Source: Clonostachys chloroleuca (lineage: Eukaryota; Ascomycota; Sordariomycetes; Hypocreales; Bionectriaceae). From it: DNA of 64,000 nt. This document shows, in pieces, positions 35,628-47,337 of this stretch. The stretch covers positions 13,082,001 through 13,146,000 of the forward strand of contig JBANAY010000003.1 in NCBI GenBank assembly GCA_037952775.1, in the 5' to 3' direction. The notes under the pieces are model-generated. The model was not told the origin of the DNA. It saw only the letters and a program-made list of their open reading frames with translations, and made no database searches. A program made the translations under genes and the position numbers. Each line of letters opens with the position of its first letter. Position 1 is the first letter of the stretch.

Positions 35628-36679
35628 TCTCTCTCATCTTCTACTTCATGACTGCCTTCCAGATGGATGCGGGCAAGTTCTTCACTTTCTGGGTCCTTAC
35701 GGTTCTCGGCGACCTGAATTTTCCTCAACTTTATCGCATGATCGACTCTCTGTTTCGAAGTTTTAATAACGCCTCCAAGATAAGTGGATTCTAGTCCTCG
35801 GCCATGATGGTCTATGCCGGCTATTTCATTTCCTATCAGAATATGCATCCCCGGTTTCAGTGGATTTTCTGGATCAATCCTGCCTTTTATGGCTATGAAG
35901 CGATAATGGCCAATGAGTTCGAAGGACTCAGCCTCGAGTGTATAGAATCTCAGTTAGTTCCAAATGGTGACGGCTACTCAACTACAACCAATCGTGCCTG
36001 CACTGTCGCTGAAGCTGGACCAGACGGTATGTTCATGATCGGCGACGACTACATGAGACAGTCATACAGTTTTCAGCTTTGCACATTTGGCGCAACTGTG
36101 TAATCTTGATAGGATGGTGGTTGCGTTTACACTGGTTACTGCTATTGCCTTGGGAAGAGGCAATGGACATGAGAGTAGCAAGTCTTCCCTAGAGTTCAAG
36201 CGCGTCAAAGACGCCAAAACACTATGAAAAGGGCTTGATGAAGAACAGGGCGAATCATTGGGAACGGGATCAGCGCTCGATATGACCGATGGCCTGGGCA
36301 ATTCGGGTCTTGCACGGAATGAGGCTGTATTCACATGGACCACCTATCCTTTACCGTGTCCGTCCCTGGTGGCGAACGCAAGGTCCTGGATAACATCACA
36401 TGGCGGGTCCAACCATGACAACTCGGAGTTCTTATTGGTAGCTCCGGTGTTGGAAAGACCACGTTGTTAGATGTACTTGCACAAAGGAAGGATGTGGGTG
36501 GTGTCATTCAGGGAGAAGTGCTTGTGGACGGTCGACCCCTCCCATCTAGCTTCCAACGTTCTGCTGGTTACTGTGAACAAATGGATGTTCACGAAGGAAC
36601 TGCGACAGTTAGAGAGGCGTTGATTTTCTCTGCGCGCTTACGTCAGTCACAGGATATACCGGATTCGGAGAAAGATTAA
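35628..36679 (+). pseudogene. PDR-type ABC transporter, internal fragment
   Basis: Full PDR/CDR pumps have the order NBD1-TMD1-NBD2-TMD2 and export drugs. Here the end of TMD1 (FSLIFYFMTAFQMDAGKFF, MMVYAGYFISYQNMHP, WINPAFYGYEAIMANEF, IGDDY) is followed by the linker (AHL block, GNSGLARNEAVFTW). The NBD2 start comes next: FTVSVPGGERKVLDNITW, Walker [20 protein letters not shown] and [24 protein letters not shown] near 35796, a TGA near 36415 and at least two frameshifts in the linker break it. Both ends are missing; signature motif and Walker B of NBD2 are absent. A dead fragment lying directly after the gypsy remnant. Confidence 0.8.
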
Positions 36680-36927
36680 ATTGGTCATTATAAGAATTTG
36701 AAGCTGACATAGATTTATCGGTCAATGATTCATCAGAGGATATTATATTTGTCGTTCTATGTTGAATCGGTCTTCACATCTCTTACTCTCGACGTTAGCC
36801 CTAGCCGGAGGGTGTAAAGTATCGAAATGCTAATATCATTTGAAGAAAAACCACTGGATCAAATTTTATTAACTAATAAAAAAACTATAACCTCCTAAAA
36901 CGAGCTCTTGAGGGAAAATAGAACAGT

Positions 36928-38512
36928 TTAGTACCCATTCCGCAACTTTTCTGGGAGCGGTTGTCTTACGGAGTCGATCAGGTCGTTCAAATATCTCTTT
37001 TCTTTTTCAGTAGCAGCCTCAAGCGTAAGAAAAAGTGGTGCTATAAGGACGTCGGCTTTATCAGAGTCCACCCTTTGTAGATAGGGAATATCCATCCACT
37101 TCTGGACGCAAGCCTCCCGGTACTCCTGAGACAAAGTCGATTCACATGAATTATATATAGTGTTTATATCGCATAATGTTCGCAAAGCAGCTAACCTGAG
37201 TGTGATTAGCCCGTTGACTAAATATGCCAGCGATATGGTCCTGTAATCATAGCTCCTTCGAATGATCAATCCTGGGTCATCATTAACGGATAAAGTACCG
37301 AGCTTAAGTGCTGTCTCTAACAACGTAGAAAGATACGTCCGTGACTCAGAAGCTGCTTCTTGAACCTCTCGACGTAGACTGGTCGTGAGCTTTACCATAT
37401 AATTGCTGTAGGGATTGGTGCGAATTTGGTGTACCACCCTTGACCACTTGGGCCACAGATCATATGACTTGCCAGTAGAAGTCAAAGCTTGTCTTAGTAA
37501 GGGTGCTATTGCAGCTAATTTATTATCATCGCTTATCGCTTGGTCTAGTTGATACGTAGGCGAAGTGTTGGTCAGAAAGTGCTTGCTTCCTGCATTTGCC
37601 CAATATCCTAGCTATAATATAGAAGTCAGTCAAGAGAATTTGTTAAATAGGAGCAAAAAAAAAAAAAAAAAAAAAAAAATCTACCAAAAAGCTGCGATTT
37701 TCAGCTAACAGTGCAGTACCTAATGAATCTTTTGGATCCAGTAGACCATTCTTAGTTATAAGGTAGCTGATGCCAAGCACATGGTCCACTTGGTACTGTT
37801 GCTGGCCCCAGTCAAATAGCGTTTCAGCGCGCTCGAGTATGCTTATTGCTGCTAGAGTTTCTACACTTAGGTCGTTATATCTGAGTGTATGTTGTAGGTT
37901 GCGAAGAGCTTTAATATATGCTTTCATTATTCCAAGCTGTATAGTGTGGCTTCCCCGGCGCTGATTAGACCAAGCCGAGCAGAAGAGGGCAACACAGTCG
38001 CGTAAACAGCTACTGTGAGATAGTCGTTCAAGAATATATGGGAGATACCCGATATTTAAGGTGATGTCCTGTTTACTGCTTCTCTCTAGGCACCCAGATA
38101 GACGGGCTCCTATTCTATCACAGAGTGTTGTAGGACGAGGCCGGGGTGTAACCGGTCTACTGCGAAAACTGAAGGAGCTGTAAGAGCCACTTTCGTGATT
38201 GAATATCTTATGTTTGCGTAGAGCTAGCCTTTTGGGAATGTTGATTGCCGACTTCGCTGTATTAGGAGCCTCTGTAACACTTGATGAAGAAGGCAGTAGA
38301 TTATGGTGAACATATTTGATGTACCTAGAGGGACCTGGGCACTTGGCATTAGATCTCCTACAGGGACGACAAATAGGCCACTCCTGATCACACTGTAGCA
38401 GCTTTGTCAACGATTGAAAATAATAAATAGCCATTAGGAGCGGATAGTTGATTACCTTAATCTTCCGTTGCTTGCAGGTTAGACAAGCCTTCGACCAAGG
38501 TACCCCGGCCAT
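36928..38512 (-). CDS. Zn2Cys6 transcription factor
   Basis: Three exons (38456-38512, 37685-38392, 36928-37611) encode 482 residues. ATG at 38512 starts MAGVPWSKACLTCKQRKIK; the 63-bp intron falls inside the zinc cluster and splicing gives CKQRKIK-CDQEWPICRPC, then RRSNAKC, a canonical Cys6 cluster near residues 10-37. The body has the fungal regulator region (LRDCVALFCSAW, MKAYIKALRNLQHTL, ILERAETLFDW). The second intron (37612-37684) starts GTAGAT, contains a run of 25 T and ends TTATAG; it splices in phase 0. No stop or frameshift. It is a probable nuclear DNA-binding regulator of unknown target, AT-richer than its neighbours. Confidence 0.85.
37655..37679 (+). repeat. 25-bp poly-A tract inside an intron
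   Basis: Twenty-five A residues on the plus strand form a poly-T close to the 5' splice site of intron 2 of the Zn2Cys6 gene on the minus strand. Confidence 0.88.
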
Positions 38513-40578
38513 CAGAGAGAGAGAGCGCGAAAATGAAGATCCGGTTTGGCGAAATGGTGTATATCAGCAATGAAAATGTCTATACAGGAATACTGGCATT
38601 TCGATATTAAGAGGATCAAAGTGGGAAATAAGTTAGCTAAATATATAGTGAAGCCGCTTCTGCTTGGGGACAATATTTTGCTCAAGAAGGCGCCAATGCT
38701 GATCCGGGTTAGAGCCGAAGCGTTAATCTTACTGTGTGGATTATCATTTCTCACTATACCCTGGTCCGCCCGAAACCCTTATGCGGTGCTTGAGCTTACG
38801 CTAGGTGATTCTACCCTACTTCTATATGAATAATTACTGTTTTATCTTGCAATTATCTGTATAGATTTATGACCCTATTTGTAGTAGGTGGGGCACTCCA
38901 ACCCCTATGCAATGAAACAAGGTTAGGAATGCTATAAAGAAATCACAGAGTATAGATATATAGGGTCAAAAGTTTCATTAAAACTGCCTCAATCTTCCAC
39001 CTAAAGTATACCTTTCAAATTCCTAATTCAAAGATCGCATTTCCGTTCAAGAGCACATATTTGCTTTTGCAAAAGCGCTCCTTTAAATCCCTTTACCTGA
39101 AGGTGAGATTTAGGCGGTTGAACCTCGGCAGCTTTTCTACTTAGTCACTAAGCTGCACAGCTCTCGCGGTACGTTCCGAAAGCGCGCTATGCCTAATTTG
39201 TGCGCGCTGTAGTCAACATGAGGTATTCCACAGCCAAATAGAGTTGAACCCTGCCGACAAAAGAGGAAATAGAGCAAGAATCGATTACGTAGCAAGATAT
39301 GCCACAGTTTGGTTTGTCACCACAGCCGCATATCCAAGCAGTCAGCAAGATGCTAAAGGCTAAGGCATTACTCGCACGCGATCGTACCTATCAATTGAGC
39401 AAACTGAGATTGGAAAAAGCCCGAAGCTTAGGTGAGATAGCTCCGTTCTCATTGGCTTGATTTTGCGAGTTGGCGGCCTCACTAGCCGCTTCGGCTGCTC
39501 CCTTCCAAGAAAAAGTGGCTTTATATAACTCGTGACACAGTGCGTGCTAATAATCGGCCCTCAGATACGGACTTCAGGGTTAGCGGCGCTCCTTTCAGAG
39601 GAAGATCCATGCTAGAGGTAGCTCAATAGCCAGGGGAAACCTCACACAGAAGTCCTCGAGGATTCATCTAGTGACCCACCGTGCCTATCACCGCGTACTG
39701 TGCCGCTATTTTAACGGAAAAATTCATCCGATTCAATGAGTCTCAAATGATGAAGGAAGCACCTGATAAGGGCCTGGGCAAGAGATTCTACGCCAAATCA
39801 AGTGGGAGTCAAACTGCCATGATTAGCTGGTCTTCCCAATCGTCGGCATATGCTCTTGATATAATTAAGATCTATACCACGTATGCCCTTAGCCTAACAG
39901 TGTTTCCGTAAGTGCATCCTTACAACTGCAATTAGATTGTAGCCTTCTGTCTAACAGCGCTTGTGAATTTACTTTTCCACACAACTATATAGCTAACACT
40001 TTGTTAAGGAGCGATGTTAATCACTGAAAATTGAACGTTTATCCTTTTAGATGGTTCCAGGCCCGATATATAGTTCTAACGATACCTTACGGAAAGAGAC
40101 GGCCTGAAACAATATTATACTTCGATAGATCTTTTGATGCTTTCCCGAGAGTGGGGGCTTAATCACGGTGAGGACACCTTATCTCACCATTGCTGATGTT
40201 TCAGAATGGTTCTCATACGTCTACGTAGTCTAGAAGCTTCTTTTGCTGTTGCTTATGGAAGTTGGTGATAATATAGATATATCTTTTTCTGCCAGTGGCC
40301 TAGAATCGTCGGGAGGACTTGTGTGCCACACGTAAGCGCTAGAAAGAAGAGCTAATCAAGTACGCTAATATAGATAAAAGCATTTACCTTACGCGAGAGC
40401 ATGCTGCTTTTCTATTAGGTTGATTTTGCGAAGTGGCCCTACATGTCCCTCTGATAGGCCCCTGTATAATAAAAATTCCAGTGGAAGCAATGTGCATAGT
40501 CATTCCAGGGCTGCTCTCACTCTAACTGTTATAATTCTCCCGAAGTATCCAATGCCTGCAAGGTATTGGATCTATGTA
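38513..40578. other. gene-poor stretch
   Basis: ORFs at 38546-38833 and 39681-39911 (plus) have no recognised domain. I see no transposon end or RNA gene. Confidence 0.4.
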
Positions 40579-41144
40579 TCAAATCATTCCAACCCTTCGT
40601 GTATACATAAGGGTTTCGATTCTAAGAAGTAGCCAGTACCCTAAACCATGTCCTGTTACGTTTCTTGGGCAACAATGTGGCGCTTTTGGGAACAAATTAG
40701 CTTTGGTGAACATCCGATCGAAGCCTTTTCTATCTCCCAGGCACCGCCAAACCTGGTCAGAGACAGTCATGCTAGATTCTTGTGATCCATCCTTTCCCCC
40801 TCGGATCAAAAATAGCCCGTCTAAAACCCAATCTAGTAGGGGAGTTGGCAGCGCAATCTCAACATGCCGTAGTGAAGGTGTTCCCAGCACAAACCAGTCC
40901 GTGGCGTTCAGAATCTTGCCCAGATCTTTACGACGGCAGAATAGATATTGATTTATAAGAGAAGGTATACGTGTTGGAGCTGGGGAAACTGAGCGGCAAG
41001 GGAATCAACAAGAAGCTGGCTATCATGCTGGATAAAGATAAGTGCTGGTGGATATGGAACTCTCCCTTTCACAACACTTTCTAACTTCAAATTGGTTATC
41101 ATAGACAGATGTTGAGGTCGAGTGAGAGATGCTAAGTTTTCCAT
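40579..41144 (-). pseudogene. LRR/F-box-like hypothetical remnant
   Basis: Frame 1 (40953-41144) reads LASLTRPQHLSMITNLKLE and AAQFPQLQHVYLLL, which resembles fungal F-box/LRR hypothetical proteins. With a one-base frame change it continues INQYLFCRRKDLGKILN, DWFVLGTPSLRHVEIALP and onward to a stop at 40579. A minus ORF at 41317-41616 (PKEWPWVGSICFCEL) may be an upstream exon. No family can be named with confidence and the gene looks broken. Confidence 0.35.
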
Positions 41145-43287
41145 GATAATCCCACACCAACCTGCAATGCTGATAATATTTGTGCTATATAGAATCTGGA
41201 TGCCCTCAATAACTACCGAAAGTCAGCATATTTTGCTCAGGGGAAATAATATGTATTTACATCTTATAAGACGTTAGCACTCATGCTTATACTCACGCTT
41301 GACGACAGCTCGGTAGCTATCTAATCGCGCTGATTTCATACTTAAAGAGGCCCTTTTCATCCCATTTTTCATGGTCACGATTGCTCACGACAAGTATCTC
41401 TGCGTCCAGGGAATCCCCTCCACTCCCTTTTGACAGTTCGCAGAAGCATATTGAGCCTACCCAGGGCCACTCCTTGGGCGGAGGAAGAAACCTACCGGGG
41501 AGTGCGAGGCGATTTGTCTCGTCGGCAGTAATGTGTTCGAGCCGGCGCCTGCAACAGGCGCGGCTTTCACAAAGGACGTTTAAGCCCGAAGTCAATGTGC
41601 ACCGTACGTCCTCCAAAGGCGCAGATTAATATTTAGCGGCGGATCTCGCCAGGGAGTCTATGAAAATAATGGAGCTTCTTGTAGAGGTATTCCTATGATG
41701 GCGATGGGGTCGGCGCGTGTGGCCTGACATCACGCAGCAATGGCAACTCGCGACCATATGATCGCAACCCTGTCGATTGCGAATGGTGAATTGTCTATCA
41801 GCAACATCGTCTCTGGCGGCATCATTTTTCCGAGATCCGCCTCTGCCGTATTCTTAGCTCAGCTATCGTCTGAACCATCGCTGCTTAATTTGGATGTGAT
41901 GTAAATGGCGGCCAGTAGCGTTGAAAAATCACACGAGAAGAATTTCTTAGGACTTCAATTGACATTAAGGCGCAGTGCAGCGCCGCAGGCAGAAGCACTT
42001 CGGACCACATGCTACTCTCAGAATAATACACCTAAAGGACATTTTCCCCTATTACCTATTTAGATCTAGGCGCCCATTGTGGATAGGCTCCACTCACGTC
42101 CATTATTGCCTTCGTTCTCGTATTAGTACTTAGGGCATCAACTCGTAAGATCAGCCAACCATGACCGTTTAAGTCTCTCACTCATGTGGATACCATCTCT
42201 GGCCCAGACTTTGGTTAGGTATTGTCTCATGACTTGAGACTCATTGGTTAGGATGGCTTCTTTCTGTTAATATAGCAGCACAGTGGGTCACTAGATGAAA
42301 CTTTGAGGGTTCCATGTGAAATTTCCAGTAGCCAGTAAGCTACCTGTAGCCTGGATCTTCCCCTACCGTTAGCGTCGCGAACCTCAAGTCCATGCAGGGC
42401 TGAGTAGGCACGGACTGCGCTGGCAGTTATGTCAAGCCCTGTCCCTGAAGGAAGAAGCAGCCGAGATGGCCTGTAAGGCTGCTGCTCGCAAAACTGGGCA
42501 ATGAGAAGACAAATTGTCTCGCATAAGCTTCGGGTTTTTTCTAATCTTATGTACTTAATTAGCTTGCCCTCTAGCGCTTACCTGCACATTTAAGTCCTAA
42601 TTGCGATCCAGACTGCCTAATTGGGAAAAGCATATTGCGACCAGCATGTTGTCAAGGGCTATTTTTGATGCAAGTACCCAACGAAAATCTCCGTGAGCCA
42701 ACCAAGAGATCAGACTTGTCAGAGCCTCCCATTACGCTGTTAAAACCTTACTATATGAAATCATTACTATCAGATCATTACAGGGAGCAGATGCTTGTCT
42801 TCAGGCCATCCTCCAATGAACTCGTTCAAGATCATTTGATAGTAGTCCATAGTGGTCAGCCAAGCATGAGCTTTCATTCAAGTGTTATGGCAGTTGAACT
42901 ACACTCTAGTGCATGACATGCTGCCCTTTAACTGAAAAATTCATTTCCATCTGTGCTGTTGACCTCAGAATGAGAATCTGTCAAAAGGGCCGCTAAAGTA
43001 TAGCCCAAATAGGTAATAAGAAAGGTCCTCAGCCTCCATCAACTGAAAAATACTTGCGATATTACGTTACTCAAGTACGTACATTGGCCCATGCGTGGTA
43101 TACAGAACCGAGACGCTGGCGCCTCATAAGCACTTTAGCTAATCAATATTAGATCACTCATAGTCCTAGATGCCCTCATCACAGTGCCAAATATATGCTA
43201 TATGTCCTGTTCCCTTTCTCCTTATATGTACGTTGCTGTAACCTACGTTAGAAGACGCATATATACTTTTGATGTTTTTGACCTACC
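41145..43287. other. gene-poor stretch
   Basis: Apart from the possible upstream exon at 41317-41616 (minus), nothing recognisable. ORF 42635-42916 (plus) has no known domain. Confidence 0.4.
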
Positions 43288-45501
43288 ATGATAACCAATG
43301 CTGCAGGAAAGGACTTTCACAAGCCCAAACTTACCAGGGCGTACGCTCCCAAGGTTCGCACTGGGTGTCTCACATGGTATGTACTTTTCCCCTTGTTTGA
43401 ACCTATCCCATCAGTACTACAATCGATCATCAATCGATCGGTTCGCCAACTGTTCATCCATTCATTCATAAATCGCCAGCACGTCAACTATTTTGGCGCT
43501 TAGATCCAGTTACAATACACATCTTAGAGCACGATAGAAAGGTTCTGGAAGCTTTTAAGACTCTGGTACCTGTTTCCCCCAATAGTTATAGCCTCCTCCT
43601 TCTAAGCCTCGCATCGTCCGTCATCCTCCCTGTTCAACCGCGTAAAGCACACACTATTTCTTGCGCCGAAGGAAGGCGTTTGGATTCACGATACGGGTAA
43701 TCCAAGAACATAACCCCCCCATCTGCTTTCTTTTTCACGAGTGCCTAATGGAGGATTATGCCGTGGAGATCAGACGAATTAACAGTCTTGCAGCAAGTAG
43801 GTTGTCCTCCTTTGCCTCATTCATTGGCCTTCCGTGAGCAGTTTCCTGCACGAATGATGCACTTGCAGCGGTCGTTGCAACTGCTGGCAGCCATTTCCCG
43901 GACCGGTCAAAGTCCCTTCTGGCCAAATTCGGTTTGCCTGCCAATATTTGCTACAGTGTTCTAATTAAAATGTTAGAGCGCGTCGTAAAAAATGCGACGA
44001 AGAGAAGCCGATCTGCCGCAGATGTAGGGAAGGTGGTTGGAAGTGTGATGGATACGCCTATGTAACTAGCACCACTGCTGGCAGCGCCGTACTTCCTGGA
44101 AACTTTAGCAGTAGAAGCGGCAGCTTCGATAGCAGTAGAAGAAGCAATAGCACGTCTTCTAGGAAACTTGCCGTCAGACAGTCGGCATCATCCTGCGCTA
44201 ACGCTAAGAGTATAGCCAGAATACCTATAGCATCCGTCGCCAGCGGTAGCATCTTCAGTTCCTCTCCTCCTTCCACCTCCAAATCCTGCTCTCAGATCAT
44301 TCCACGCCAACCCAAATACTTCCCGAGGGATGGGGATGCTCTCGCGCTGCGCTTCCTCGGCCACTTCTTTAACTGCACGCTGGGCGATATCGTTCATACG
44401 GCCGGCCCCCACGACTTCTGGCGACGAACTCTCCCTACGCTGGCCCAGAGTGAACCCCTGATCCGGCACGCCATCACCGCGCTGGGTACCACCCATTGGC
44501 TCTTCATGGGCCGCGAATTTGCGACACGGAGCCAAATCGCCTCTTCCGAAGCTGTGCTCAACCAACAGTACAATCAAGCCATCACCCACCTCATCCCGCT
44601 CATGTCCTACCATCTAGACTCCAACCCTTATATCCCCCTTATCCTCATCTGCTGCCTCCTCTTCGTCTATATCGAATGCCTGCGTGAATCTCGTACTGAG
44701 GCATTCCGGCACCTGGTGTCCGGCTCGCGCCTCCTAGCCTCGTTGATTGATGTGTCTCCGATTTCCTCACCACCTGGAAAGTCCCTGAGGGAGATTGCCG
44801 CCATGTTCAGGTGGATTGACTCAGATGTGACACCGTTCGCGTATGACAGATTGCTCTCTAATCTTGCGTCGTTTGCCAATCCAGCAGCAGGGGGCACTGA
44901 GGCCGAGAGCGGGCCGTTTGCGAGCCTCAGTGAGGTAGAAGACGAACTAAGAGAGATCGATATGGAAGTTTACGATAATAAATGGTCAGCGCACGGGGGC
45001 GGCAAATGGGCGGATTTGCCGCTGGAACACAGAGAGGTGAAGTGGGCATCGTGGGAGACAGTTAACCGGTTCCGGATGTGGGAGGGGAGGTTCGAGAAGA
45101 CGCTGAAGGTGCTGGGGTTTGAGAATGATGACAGTTACGAGGTTTTGAACCTACGATTTCAGCGGCACATGTGGCGGCTGATGATGAACAACAACGAGCA
45201 GCTGTGGAATGAGGATCCTAAGATGAAGCCGGAGGAGTGCCACATGGTCATGGACCAGGTAGAGCGACTTCTATCCATGACCTCAGCGAGAATGCGCGTC
45301 TTCACGGTACATTCCAAGTTTATCCCCGCGCTGATTGTGGTATACGGGTCATGTGCGGACACGGCGATTCGGCGGCGAGTGATCGCGCTGCTGCGGACAC
45401 GGCGGAGGAGGGAGATTGTGTGGGACAGTGAGGAAGTCGCGCAGTTCCTCGAGGCTGATTTGGAGAGATGTCTTGCTGCAGAAAACCACAGAGTGGCCTA
45501 A
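43288..45501 (+). CDS. C6 transcription factor with damaged zinc-cluster junction
   Basis: Exon 1 (43288-43376) reads MITNAAGKDFHKPKL then APKVRTGCLTC and ends at a GTATGT donor. The main exon (from about 43977) reads ARRKKCDEEKPICRRCREGG then WKCDGYA, the rest of a typical cluster, followed by a Ser-rich linker and the regulator body (FFNCTLGDIVHTAGPHDFW, ITALGTTHWLF, YIPLILICCLLFVYIECLR) to TAA at 45501. About 537 residues. The intron would be 600 bp, far longer than others here, and the only acceptor just before ARRKKC (TTAG at 43973-43976) makes the junction codon TGA instead of TGC/TGT. It may be non-functional, or spliced in a way I cannot see. Confidence 0.68.
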
Positions 45502-47247
45502 GATAGGGCCTTGTGCCAATGGGAAAGCTTTGCTGTTTTATTGGCCTCCATATTCATGAGCGACTTGACGAAATGGGATATCGATCGATTCAGACTATTG
45601 GACACTCATCCACCTCTCTCTGCTGCTATTTGCGACTCTTCTCTGTTACCAAATACCTTACAGAAATTGGACTTTGAGGATCAGGGCATAATAGCTTCTA
45701 GCATTATTGAAGCGGCAAAACTTGCGCACTATATAGGTGGACAGTGCCTATTATAGAAATATACTTGTAAATCAATTCACAGGGAGTTTGTTGCGGCGGA
45801 ATTGAACAATCTAGCTTCCGACGTATTCTCATCCCAAAGCTATTACAGAATTATAGCGAAAGAAAACATATAAATTCAGTGTCTCCCAACGTCTAGAAGA
45901 CATCTAACACCAGTGGAAGTTGCTGAATGCTAGCTGAGCTGGAAAACGCCGGCGGCAGAAATTTGGCCGGTGATAGATGGTGGGAGGGAGCCAGGAGAGA
46001 TAGTTATGCATGAGGAGGGTATGCACCGCAACTAACCGCTCTAGCATGTTGTGGCAGTGCGATTTTAGTTAAAGGTTACGAGCATATGAAATAAGCATAT
46101 AGTCCTCTTCATAGACGATATAATACTATGTTAATGCGTCGTTTGGCTCATCTAACCTCCAATGCAACTAAGATCTCCAAGTATAAGTATCCGAGCTTCC
46201 AAGCTGAGCTTTCCGGGAGCGCCAATGGGGTAGCAGCACATCTCAGCCTGATTTATCAGCTCTCGGGCATTCCACATAAAATCCGAGGCTTAACCGTAAT
46301 AAATATATTGTAAAGATCCATCCCAGACATGCAAGTATCGCATTCCTCAATGATCTTCTGTAGTAATATAGTGTTTTAAACGGCTATAAATAAGCATTTA
46401 AACGGCAATTTGTTATATCTCTGTATAAAGGAAGAAAAAGACTGGTTGGACTTGTCACTCTTGCTCTCCCATTTGTAGTTTTTGCTGTATCCCAATATAT
46501 CTCAAAAAAGGGGGAGGGGGGAATATAGATCGGCCCCTCCGCACAATCAATATACCCATTCTCCGAATACATTGGCCACACTATATTATGTCTGTAATCT
46601 GTCAAGCTGACATTCTTGTTATAGCAGGATGGGAAATGGATGTCAGCGCGATGTGGTTATGCTAAATCATCACAGTATCGGCTAGGGAACCCAATACCCT
46701 GTTCGTTATTGAAGTGATCACCGATGTATACTGACAACCAATGGATCCCACTAGCTAAAACAGATAATCGTATCTGTTGTCAATGCGGAGAGCAGGTGCA
46801 TTTTACGTTAACGATATCGCCCTGCTCCAAGTCGAGATTCGAGCTGGCACTACGGGGGAGATCTGCTCATCGGGTCGTCGACTGATTTGATTCTAGATGT
46901 ACGGGGATCCTTAAAGTCAAGAGAAGGAAACCAATAACTACTGTTATTGCTTATAATGCCGCATTTATACAGTGAGACGGCAGTAGGTCGTCGCCGTTGC
47001 TATTCTTACTCAACCAATTAATTAAACATGGGTAAATATTGCATTTGGGCTCATGTGGGGTCTATACGGCCCTTCTGAGTTGTTTGTTACTAAATAGTAA
47101 AGCAGAAAAGGTCCCGCTAGCAAGCGTAGACCTTAGAATGGTTGCTACTACAATACTTAAGACACACCTCATTATAAAGGCTATGGAAACAGGTACCGAG
47201 AAAACTCTCAGTCTCCACAGTATTTATTACTAAATCTTAACGTAATC
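45502..47247. other. gene-poor stretch
   Basis: No recognised ORF. AT-rich and without obvious repeats until the terminal-like repeats at 47248. Confidence 0.4.
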
Positions 47248-47281
47248 CACAAGTGAGCGGACCACACAAGTGAATGGACCA
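47248..47281 (+). repeat. 17-bp direct repeat at element end
   Basis: CACAAGTGAGCGGACCA (47248-47264) and CACAAGTGAATGGACCA (47265-47281) are adjacent and differ at two positions. They are likely transposase-binding repeats near the left end of pogo element A. Confidence 0.8.
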
Positions 47282-47337
47282 CTTCTACCTATACCTCGTA
47301 CAAGAACCTCAATTAAAATAACAACACCTAATTCTCT

